From Thermodesulfobacteriota bacterium (GTDB lineage: Bacteria; Desulfobacterota; Dissulfuribacteria; Dissulfuribacterales; UBA3076): a stretch of DNA of 6,337 bases. Both the position numbers and the translations under genes were made by a program. Under the pieces are notes generated by a model, which was given only the letters and a program-made list of their open reading frames with translations, made no database searches and was not told the origin of the DNA. Of this stretch, positions 1 through 6,213 are shown in pieces. Positions within the stretch are counted from its first letter, which is position 1. Every line of letters starts with the position of its first letter. Location: assembly GCA_003645605.1 (NCBI GenBank), contig QNAY01000079.1, forward strand, positions 1 to 6,337, written 5' to 3'.

Positions 1-123
1 CTTTTTTGCCGTCTTCTTCGTTGCTCGTCGATCACATAACCCGTTATGCTCGCTCCTCGCGCCTTGAATACAACAAAAAATCCTGTTAATTTTTGTTCAA
101 CTTATTTATCTCCCGTTCCTAAG
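1..123. repeat. Dispersed palindrome-centred repeat, left copy (3' part)
   Basis: Positions 20-68 match 6275-6323 at 47 of 49 bases in the same orientation. The core is centred on a near-palindrome at 35-48, where CATAAC and GTTATG flank CC. The copy is cut by the window start. About 30 bases after the core lies TTATTTAT (102-109), the reverse complement of ATAAATAA at 6230-6237 in the other copy, and flanking bases also resemble each other in inverted orientation (GAACGGG beside GAATCGG). I infer that a complete unit is roughly 170-200 bp with imperfect terminal inverted repeats, like a MITE or REP-type element. It carries no credible gene. Confidence 0.75.
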
Positions 124-131
124 GATGGTCA

Positions 132-265
132 GATTCAGATTTTACTACAATACCTAAATCGGACAAGACGGAACCAAAAAAGTTTGAAGATAAAAAAATG
201 ATTGTGTTTCAGAATTTTCTGCCAGAAAAAACGCAAAAATAATTACTAAGGTACTAATCTGAATC
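132..265. repeat. 10-bp inverted repeat bracketing the formate dehydrogenase leader
   Basis: GATTCAGATT at 132-141 is the exact reverse complement of AATCTGAATC at 256-265, with 114 bases between the arms. The left arm is also a tandem of CAGATT (130-141). The right arm ends three bases before the ATG at 269, where a ribosome binding site would be expected. It could be paired operators, a long-range RNA stem that hides the start, or the ends of a small insertion. Function is not shown. Confidence 0.45.
215..229. promoter_or_regulatory. Perfect 15-bp palindrome, candidate operator
   Basis: TTTTCTG (215-221) and CAGAAAA (223-229) are exact reverse complements around a single C at 222, about 40 bp before the start codon of the formate dehydrogenase fusion. 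A symmetric site this close to a start suits a dimeric regulator. No regulator family is recognised, and I could not place a convincing -35/-10 pair in the leader, so this is only a candidate. Confidence 0.35.
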
Positions 266-268
266 AAA

Positions 269-3200
269 ATGAAAGACGCCGGACATACTGTTGAAAAGAT
301 ATCAGTATTTCTTACTATTGACGGACAGAGCGTTGCCGCTCTTTCTGGCACAACCGTGCTTGAGGCAGCCGCTAATGCCGGGATTAATATTCCACATCTC
401 TGCCACCTGCCGGGGGCTGAGGACTCGAAACGTCCCTGTCTCCTATGTTTGGTGGGCGTGAATGGTGAGAGGTTCCGCGCCTGCCGGACGCAGGTTGCAG
501 AAGGGATGGTGGTGGTGACCACTACTCCGGAGCTTAAAGCCCACAGGAAAGAACGTCTTCAGCAATTGGCATCTCACCACTATGGCGACTGCAAGGCCCC
601 GTGCAATCTTACCTGTCCCGGCGGGATCAATGTACAGGGATATGTGAATTTCATTGCCATGGGCGAGTATGGAGCGGCCCTGCGACTGATCAAGGAAAAA
701 AATCCCTTGCCTGGCATCGTCTGCCGGGTCTGCCCCCGTTTTTGTGAGACTCGCTGCCGCAGGGTGCTGGTGGACGAGTCCATAGCCATCAATCACCTGA
801 AGCGCTTTGTGGTGGATTATGCAAAAAAAGGCCGTGATCCGGTCCCCGAGGCCCTGGAACCTGCCACAGGCCACAATGTCGCCATTATCGGCGGCGGACC
901 TGCCGGTCTCTCTGCAGCATACTATCTTCGCAAGCAGGGTCATGCAGTTACCATTTTTGAGGCTGAAGAAAAGCTGGGCGGCCTTGTGCGCTATGCAATT
1001 CCCAACTTCAAGCTGCCTCAAAAAGACCTGGACCTTGAGATCATGTCTATCATTAATATGGGCGTCCATGTCAGGACCGGCAAGCGCTGGGGCAGGGATT
1101 TTTCTCTGCAGGATCTGCGGGATCAGGGATTCGAAGCAATTTTTATAGCAACCGGTATGGCCAGACAGAGGTCCCTCAACATAGAAGGTGGCGAACTGGC
1201 CACGGATGGGCTCGATTTTTTGCGTGAGGTTAAGGCCGGCAAGACACCGGCTTTGGGCAACAAGGTGTTGATCATTGGCGGGAGCAAAATCGCTATCGAG
1301 GCGGCCCGCTGTGCAAGACGGCTGGGGGCCAGGGATGTAATGGTGATCTATCCCAGGTCCAGGGTCGAGATGCCTGCCCAGGAAAGGAATGTTAAGGAGG
1401 CTGAGAACGAGGGGGTCCAATTTTTCCTGATGGCCGTGCCAGTGAGCCTCTCCCGCCGGGAAGACCGGCTGCAAATGCAAATGGCAAGAACGGTCTTGGG
1501 TGAACCGGATGAAAAAGGGATCAGACATCCTGTGGTCATGGAGGCGTCCCGGCTTGTGTGGAACGGCGATACAGTCATAGCAGCACTTGGCCAGGAGGGG
1601 GATGATTCTTTTAAGAATTTTGGCGAAATTGAGGCCGGGCTCAATCTTACTCCGCGCAAGATCATTAAGGTCAGTCCCACTACAATGAGGACTAACGTGA
1701 AGGGTATCTTTGCAGGTGGCGAAGTGGCTACCGGGGCCCGTTCCGTCATACAGGCAGTGGACTCTGGCCGCAGGGCAGCAGAAGCAATCCATCTGGAGAT
1801 CACTGGCATGCCGGTGGCTCATCCGGCAGACGGCCGGCTGAATTTCTCAAAAGGAAAACGTTTTGAGAATGTTGATATGCAAAATTTCGACGGTTACTCC
1901 ATCCGAATGCGCGAAAGCATGCCGGTTCGTCCTCCGGAGCATCGCATTGGTGATTTTGACGAGGTGGAGCTGGGATTCACCGAAGAGATGGCCTTACGTG
2001 AGGCAAAGCGGTGTCTGCAATGCGGATGTTCGGGCCTTTCCAAATGCACATACCGTGAAATGTGCAGAGACCATAAGGTCGATGCCTCAAAATCGCCGGA
2101 TCGCCTCATCGCGCCTGTCAATACAGATCATCATTTTATTACTGCTGATCCCAACAGATGTATAATATGTCATCGGTGTGAACGAAGCTGTGAGTTCGAT
2201 GCCCTTGAGCTGGATTATAAAGAAGATAACGGCAAAATAAGCGATATTACAATCAATCTTAATGATAATTGTGTTTCCTGCGGAGCCTGTGTCGACTCCT
2301 GCCCAACTGGCGCTTTAACCAAGAATTCGCTGACCGTGCCATTGCTGCCCGGAGAGGCTGAAACCGTCCGCAGCGTCTGTACTTACTGTGGAACCGGATG
2401 CAATGTCGATCTGCATGTCAAACAGGATGTGCTGCTTGAGGTAAAAGCCGATCCCGGTCAACCGCCGAATAACGGGGACCTGTGTGTCAAGGGCCGGTTT
2501 GGCTTTGATTTTTACCGCCATCCGGAACGTCTTGCCCATCCCCTGATCCGTGAAAACAGGGAGGAACCCTTCCGGCAGACCGTATGGGAGGAGGCCCTTG
2601 ATTTTGCAGCCAGAGGCTTTGGACGCATCATGGAACAGTACGGCCCTGATGCGCTGGGCGTTCTTTCCTCTTCCCGGTGCGAAAATGAAGTGAACTATGT
2701 GCTTCAGAAACTGTGCAGAGTTGTCTTTAAGACCAATAGCGTGGATAATTGCGCCAGGGTCTGCCACGCGCCTTCTGTGAGCGGATTGAGGATTGCCCTG
2801 GGCAGCGGCGCCGCCACCAATTCCCTTGCCGATATCGAAGGAGCTGAAATATTGCTGATCTGCGGTTCCAACACCAGTGAGGCACATCCTGTGGTAGGCA
2901 TGAAGGTCCGGCGGGCTTTGAAAAACGGTGCCAAGTTGATCGTTATAGATCCCAGGCGCACGGAAATGGCGGCATCGGCATATATCTGGCTGCGGCTTGT
3001 CCCTGGCACCAACGTCCTGCTTCTAAACTCCATCCTTCATGTCATTCTGGCCGAGGGGCTGGAAAACAAGGACTTCATCAAAGCACGGACCGAAGAACTG
3101 GATGCCTTGCGTGAACACATAAAAGACTATTCACCAAAGGCCATGCAGGCCCGGACAGGAATCCCCCCTGAAATCGTAGAGGCCGCCGCCCGCCTGTATT

Positions 3201-4393
3201 CTGGTACTGATAAGGGAATGATTCTCTATGGCCTGGGGGTCACTGAGCACAGGAACGGCACTCAAGGTGTCATGGCCCTTGCCAACCTGGCCTTGGCAAC
3301 CGGCAACATCGGCAGACCCAATGCGGGTATCTGCCCTTTGCGGGGCCAGAACAATGTCCAGGGCTCCTGCGACATGGGAGCGCTTCCCTATGTCTATCCG
3401 GGCTATCAGGACGTATCGGACAACAGAGTCAGGAAACGGTTAAGACAGGCCTGGGGAGTGGAACTGCCTGCTAATCCCGGCCTTACCGAGCCGGAGATGT
3501 ATGAAGCGGCCCGGCATGAAAAATTCAAGGGACTGTACTGTGTGGGCTATGATCCCGTGCAGACCCAGGGGAATACCGGCGCTGTGCGCCAGGCCTTTGA
3601 GGCCATGGACATGGTAGTGGTCCAGGATATTTTCCTGACTGAGTCTGCAAAAATGGCCCATGTGGTATTCCCAGCTGCGTGCTTTTATGAAAAGGACGGC
3701 ACATTTACCAATGCCGAACGGCGGGTACGCCGTATCCGCAAGGCAGTGTCGTCGCCGGGTATGGCGCTGCCGGACTGGAAAATCGCATGTCGGCTGGCCG
3801 GGGCCATGGGATACCATATGGCCTATGCCGGCCCGGCCGAAATCATGGAGGAAGTTGCCCGATGTACTCCGGTTATGGGCGGTGTACACTATGACCGGCT
3901 GAATGGCAAAGGGCTCATCTGGCCATGCCCGGACAGGGACCATCCCGGCTCCCCTATTCTTCATCGTGATACCTTTACCAGGGGCAAGGGACGGTTTTCA
4001 GTACTGCCGAATGTAGAGACCCTGGAGACGCCGGACAAGGAATACCCTTTTATATTGATAACAGGTCGTCGCCTGGTCCATTACAACAATAGTTCCATGA
4101 CACTGCGCTGTGAAGGACTGCGCTGGCTGGCACCGGAGGAAGAAGTAGAGATCCACCCGGATGATGCTTCACGCATAGATATTGTAGATGGCAAAATGGT
4201 AATTGTACGCTCAAGGCGCGGCGAGCTCGCAGTGCGGGCCAAGGTGACCGAGCGCAGCCAGCCCGGCTCAGTCTTCATGGCCTTTCATTTCCCGGAGACG
4301 CCTACAAATCTGTTAACCAGTCCGGGAATTGACGAAATCGCACAGACACCGGAGTATAAGGTCTGCGCAGTTGCAATATCAGCTCAACATTAG
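269..4393 (+). CDS. Single-chain formate dehydrogenase: [2Fe-2S] + GltD-like FAD/NAD(P) oxidoreductase + molybdopterin catalytic subunit
   Basis: Predicted cytoplasmic enzyme of 1374 residues coupling formate/CO2 to NAD(P)(H). Domains in order: plant-type [2Fe-2S] domain (about 11-85; Cys45, 57, 60, 72); GltD/DPD-type Fe-S region (about 90-190; Cys108, 112, 116, then Cys152, 155, 159, 163); FAD motif G208-x-G210-x-x-G213; second dinucleotide fold at 332-352 with the odd motif GGSKIA; FAD-side GGE at 483-485 where GGD is usual; a Cys-rich link (582-599); two [4Fe-4S] motifs (Cys631-641 and 668-678); then the formate dehydrogenase molybdopterin domain with Cys704, 707, 711, 739, Lys741 and active-site Cys832-His833, followed by the conserved RGQNNVQG segment and a C-terminal MopB fold. 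E. coli FdhH has selenocysteine where this has TGC-encoded Cys832. No signal peptide or membrane segment is seen. The ATG at 269 is the only option, since TGA lies in frame at 260-262; Shine-Dalgarno is poor (AAGG 17 bases upstream). Moorella FdhA/FdhB suggest NADP use, but the cofactor is unproven. A related molybdopterin oxidoreductase activity cannot be excluded. Confidence 0.93.
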   Translation: MKDAGHTVEKISVFLTIDGQSVAALSGTTVLEAAANAGINIPHLCHLPGAEDSKRPCLLCLVGVNGERFRACRTQVAEGMVVVTTTPELKAHRKERLQQLASHHYGDCKAPCNLTCPGGINVQGYVNFIAMGEYGAALRLIKEKNPLPGIVCRVCPRFCETRCRRVLVDESIAINHLKRFVVDYAKKGRDPVPEALEPATGHNVAIIGGGPAGLSAAYYLRKQGHAVTIFEAEEKLGGLVRYAIPNFKLPQKDLDLEIMSIINMGVHVRTGKRWGRDFSLQDLRDQGFEAIFIATGMARQRSLNIEGGELATDGLDFLREVKAGKTPALGNKVLIIGGSKIAIEAARCARRLGARDVMVIYPRSRVEMPAQERNVKEAENEGVQFFLMAVPVSLSRREDRLQMQMARTVLGEPDEKGIRHPVVMEASRLVWNGDTVIAALGQEGDDSFKNFGEIEAGLNLTPRKIIKVSPTTMRTNVKGIFAGGEVATGARSVIQAVDSGRRAAEAIHLEITGMPVAHPADGRLNFSKGKRFENVDMQNFDGYSIRMRESMPVRPPEHRIGDFDEVELGFTEEMALREAKRCLQCGCSGLSKCTYREMCRDHKVDASKSPDRLIAPVNTDHHFITADPNRCIICHRCERSCEFDALELDYKEDNGKISDITINLNDNCVSCGACVDSCPTGALTKNSLTVPLLPGEAETVRSVCTYCGTGCNVDLHVKQDVLLEVKADPGQPPNNGDLCVKGRFGFDFYRHPERLAHPLIRENREEPFRQTVWEEALDFAARGFGRIMEQYGPDALGVLSSSRCENEVNYVLQKLCRVVFKTNSVDNCARVCHAPSVSGLRIALGSGAATNSLADIEGAEILLICGSNTSEAHPVVGMKVRRALKNGAKLIVIDPRRTEMAASAYIWLRLVPGTNVLLLNSILHVILAEGLENKDFIKARTEELDALREHIKDYSPKAMQARTGIPPEIVEAAARLYSGTDKGMILYGLGVTEHRNGTQGVMALANLALATGNIGRPNAGICPLRGQNNVQGSCDMGALPYVYPGYQDVSDNRVRKRLRQAWGVELPANPGLTEPEMYEAARHEKFKGLYCVGYDPVQTQGNTGAVRQAFEAMDMVVVQDIFLTESAKMAHVVFPAACFYEKDGTFTNAERRVRRIRKAVSSPGMALPDWKIACRLAGAMGYHMAYAGPAEIMEEVARCTPVMGGVHYDRLNGKGLIWPCPDRDHPGSPILHRDTFTRGKGRFSVLPNVETLETPDKEYPFILITGRRLVHYNNSSMTLRCEGLRWLAPEEEVEIHPDDASRIDIVDGKMVIVRSRRGELAVRAKVTERSQPGSVFMAFHFPETPTNLLTSPGIDEIAQTPEYKVCAVAISAQH

Positions 4394-4414
4394 GATTCAC
4401 TAGGAGAACAAGAT

Positions 4415-5110
4415 ATGCTTGTTAAGCAATGGATGGCTACTGAGCCAATAGTCATAGATGAAGATATTTCAATAATGAAGGCCTGCCAACTTATGAAGGA
4501 GCATAATATCAGGCGAATACCCGTTGTTAAACAAGATCGCATAGTGGGGATTGTCAGCGACAGAGACATAAAAGATGCCGCACCTTCAAAGAACGCATCC
4601 ATGGATGACCATGAGCTTTATTACCTGCTCTCTGAAACAAAAATCAAAGATATAATGACGTCCCATCCCTTGACTCTCAGGGAAAACGATTCCGTTGAGA
4701 AGGCTGCGGTGATAATGCTGGAGAACCGGATCTCAGGCCTGCCGGTCATTAATGATCAGGACCAGGTAGTGGGCATGATCACCCAGACTGATATCTTTAA
4801 GGTCATGGTCAGTATAACCGGGATATATCGCAGCCCCATACAGTTAGCCTTTGACATTAAGGACAGTCCCGGCTCTCTCAACGAGCTGGTTAACATAATT
4901 CGCTCTCACGAAGCGAGATTGGCAAGTGTCCTTACCTGCCAGGAACACGTATCTTCCGGGAGGATAGAGGTCTATGTACGGATCAAGGATATATCCGATG
5001 AACAGCTTGAGACCTTGGTAGAGGAACTGAAGAAAGAGTTCAATATCTTATATGTCATTCGTGAAGATATCAGCAAAATCCCAAAAAAGGTAATAAAGGA
5101 TAGGGATTAA
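4415..5110 (+). CDS. CBS-CBS-ACT domain protein, AcuB-like
   Basis: Soluble 231-residue protein with tandem CBS domains followed by an ACT domain. CBS1 covers about 1-55, starting with the typical V-x-x-W-M-x-x-x-P pattern and ending in GIVSDRDI (45-52). CBS2 covers about 77-132 and ends in GMITQTDIF. The ACT domain (about 142-212) begins with the DSPGSLNEL segment. CBS pairs usually bind adenine nucleotides and ACT domains bind amino acids or other small effectors, so a sensing role is likely; the ligand is unknown. The same architecture is found in proteins annotated AcuB, named from Bacillus acetoin utilisation, but nothing here indicates acetoin metabolism. The start is supported by AGGAG at 4402-4406, eight bases before the ATG. 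The gene begins 21 bp after the formate dehydrogenase stop, so the two are probably co-transcribed and it may tune that enzyme or its pathway. It appears intact. Confidence 0.9.
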   Translation: MLVKQWMATEPIVIDEDISIMKACQLMKEHNIRRIPVVKQDRIVGIVSDRDIKDAAPSKNASMDDHELYYLLSETKIKDIMTSHPLTLRENDSVEKAAVIMLENRISGLPVINDQDQVVGMITQTDIFKVMVSITGIYRSPIQLAFDIKDSPGSLNELVNIIRSHEARLASVLTCQEHVSSGRIEVYVRIKDISDEQLETLVEELKKEFNILYVIREDISKIPKKVIKDRD

Positions 5111-5115
5111 GAAAC

Positions 5116-5138
5116 GCCCGGCGCCTACCGGGTCTTTT
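5116..5138 (+). terminator. Weak intrinsic terminator after the CBS-ACT gene
   Basis: CCCGG (5117-5121) and CCGGG (5128-5132) form a 5-bp GC stem with a six-base loop, extendable by one G-T pair, followed by TCTTTT. It lies six bases after the stop codon and is the only terminator-like structure ending the two-gene unit. The stem is short and the T tract interrupted, so read-through is plausible. Confidence 0.55.
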
Positions 5139-5167
5139 GGTATTATGGCCCTGGCGGCATATAAACT

Positions 5168-5415
5168 TTACCCGAGACGTATTTTTATAACGACGATTGT
5201 TGGCTTGGCAGGAGGAACATCATTGACTGCTATTTGTAGAATTTTGCCTACAATATTGCCATGACCATCGTCTACTGTGACATCCGCAGTGTAGGTCCCT
5301 GCCGACGCATAAGTATGAACTACTTCACTGCCACTCTGGCCGGCTGTCCCGTCACCGAGAGGGTATTACTATCTCCCTCATCCAAAGGCCACTTAACCTC
5401 GCCTCACGGGATAGG
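5168..5415 (-). pseudogene. Decayed C-terminal fragment of a PKD-domain protein
   Basis: On the minus strand a 65-codon open stretch runs from about 5365 to the stop at 5168-5170 with no proper start. It reads GDGTAG, then VVHTYASAGTYTADVTVDD, then HGN and a C-terminal tail ending IRLG. GDG followed by HTY-x-x-x-GTYT-x-x-x-x-V-x-D is the signature of the second half of a PKD (Ig-like beta-sandwich) domain, common in secreted or cell-surface proteins. In-frame TAA at 5366-5368 closes it upstream. In another frame, about 5360-5403, EVKWPLDEGDSNTLS resembles the first half of a PKD domain (DEG-x-x-x-TLS), preceded by TGA at 5404-5406. So at least one frameshift and a deletion separate the halves, and the rest of the gene is absent. 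The parent protein cannot be identified. Confidence 0.7.
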
Positions 5416-5423
5416 CGCTAAAG

Positions 5424-5452
5424 TTGACACATCTTAATATACTTCTTATAAT
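5424..5452 (+). promoter_or_regulatory. Perfect-consensus sigma70 promoter upstream of ssrA
   Basis: TTGACA (5424-5429) and TATAAT (5447-5452) are both exact consensus hexamers separated by 17 bases. Transcription should start near 5459. The first gene downstream on this strand is the tmRNA at 5621, so it most likely drives ssrA as a precursor with a leader of about 160 nt that must be trimmed; RNase P normally makes the mature tmRNA 5' end. A strong promoter fits the high abundance of tmRNA. I saw no convincing -35/-10 pair nearer the gene. Confidence 0.75.
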
Positions 5453-5490
5453 TTAAACGAAATGAATGCAGATATCGAAAACGGAAATCC

Positions 5491-5562
5491 GAAATTAGGT
5501 AACGTATTTACATCTTTGTGTTTTTCCTAATTTCAAATTTCAATTTTCTAATTTCTAATTTC
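5491..5562. repeat. AT-rich stretch with inverted GAAATTAGG/CCTAATTTC and repeated TAATTTC
   Basis: GAAATTAGG (5491-5499) is the exact reverse complement of CCTAATTTC (5526-5534), with a 26-base interval. Further copies of TAATTTC lie at 5549-5555 and 5556-5562 in tandem, with related AATTTC and AATTTTC pieces between. If the promoter at 5424 is used, this forms part of the tmRNA precursor leader and could fold as a hairpin. Low-complexity drift is an equally good explanation. Confidence 0.5.
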
Positions 5563-5620
5563 ACTGCCAAAATAAAAGATCAAATAAAGTGTAAATTAAT
5601 TTTATGTGCCTTTCAATATG

Positions 5621-5974
5621 GGGGGCGAACTGGATTCGACGGAGGTATGGAAGCTTAAGTGGCGTGCCGGGGCCCTGCGACCTCGCAAAAAAGCAGGAAA
5701 AAACACAAACGCCGACTCTGATTACGAGTACGCACTGGCCGCTTAGATCGGCCACATCTAATCCGGTATGCCTGTGGACTGGAATTAGGTGAAAATTTAG
5801 CAGGCTAGTTTCCTCTGGGTGCTTGTCCCTTTGGGAGCAAAAATCTCCAAGCTAGCCTGATTTGACCCTGCCTGGGTGAGGCAAATCAGGCGAAAAATAA
5901 AAATTCAGGCTACGCACGTAGATGCTTGAGTGGAATGCTTTCGGACGCGGGTTCGATTCCCGCCGCCTCCACCA
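5621..5974 (+). ncRNA. ssrA: tmRNA (transfer-messenger RNA), one-piece
   Basis: This 354-nt RNA rescues stalled ribosomes together with SmpB, acting first as tRNA-Ala and then as mRNA for a degradation tag. The 5' end GGGGGCG (5621-5627) pairs with CGCCTCC (5964-5970) as the acceptor stem, followed by genomically encoded ACCA (5971-5974). The CTGGATTCGACGG segment near the 5' end is the tmRNA D-loop signature. The T arm has a 5-bp stem (5947-5951 with 5959-5963) around TTCGATT. Pseudoknot 1 is visible: 5668-5672 with 5681-5685, and 5674-5678 with 5693-5697. After the tag ORF lie further stems, for example CAGGCTAG (5801-5808) with CTAGCCTG (5852-5859), and TGATTTG with CAAATCA (5858-5864 and 5882-5888), as expected for pseudoknots 3 and 4. 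It is intact, so no integration has disrupted this often-used attachment site. Confidence 0.97.
5711..5746 (+). CDS. ssrA: tmRNA proteolysis-tag reading frame, ADSDYEYALAA
   Basis: The frame ending at TAG (5744-5746) encodes a tag ending YALAA, the C-terminal degron read by ClpXP-type proteases. I place the resume codon at GCC 5711-5713, 13 bases after pseudoknot 1 ends and at nucleotide 91 of the RNA, close to the E. coli position. An upstream in-frame GCA (5693-5695) would give 17 residues, but it lies in a pseudoknot 1 stem and is unlikely. This frame has no ordinary start codon or ribosome binding site because translation resumes on it mid-ribosome. Confidence 0.8.
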   Translation, partial: ADSDYEYALAA

Positions 5975-5987
5975 TTTTAGTTTAGTC

Positions 5988-6035
5988 AACCCGTCTCTCC
6001 TGGGTCATTCGTCCAGGACGACGGGTTTTCTTTTT
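5988..6035 (+). terminator. Strong intrinsic terminator of ssrA
   Basis: AACCCGTC (5988-5995) pairs perfectly with GACGGGTT (6020-6027), and an inner stem TCCTGG (5998-6003) with CCAGGA (6013-6018) stacks above a small bulge. TTTTCTTTTT follows at 6026-6035. It begins 14 bases after the mature tmRNA 3' end, so the precursor trailer is short and needs 3' trimming. Confidence 0.9.
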
Positions 6036-6213
6036 CCCATTGTTTTCAAAGGGTTTGGACGATTTTTACATCTTTCCAGACCCGTTCTCCAACCGCCGAA
6101 GCATCCCTCTTTTCCCGCCTTTTATTCTCTGGTTGCCCCCTGGTTCTCTGTCTTCTTCAGACGAAGTCAGAAGCTCGTCCGGTTGGGCAATCCCTTTTAT
6201 ATCAAGGAATTGA
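6036..6213. other. Intergenic spacer, no supported feature
   Basis: Pyrimidine-rich on the plus strand. Short open frames cross it on both strands but lack ribosome binding sites and recognisable motifs. One starts inside the tmRNA and one starts inside the edge repeat. No hairpin, promoter or RNA gene stood out. Confidence 0.6.

Noticed and set aside
346..360. sigma54-like TGGCAC...TGCTT
   Set aside because: It lies inside the coding sequence and the GG-to-GC spacing is one base short of the required spacing.
154..522. 122-codon minus-strand frame across the leader and gene start
   Set aside because: It overlaps the 5' end of the fusion gene and its leader, has no ribosome binding site and no recognisable protein features.
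443..1822. 459-codon open frame on the minus strand
   Set aside because: It lies wholly opposite the formate dehydrogenase fusion, whose domains are unmistakable. The translation is rich in His, Cys and Pro with no known motif and is a GC-driven antisense shadow.
5693..5710. Longer tmRNA tag starting at GCA 5693
   Set aside because: These bases form the 3' arm of pseudoknot 1 (5693-5697 with 5674-5678), which lies upstream of the resume codon in known tmRNAs.
5940..5974. Integration attachment site at the 3' end of ssrA
   Set aside because: No second copy of the tmRNA 3' end is visible in the window and the normal terminator follows directly, so there is no sign of an integrated element here.
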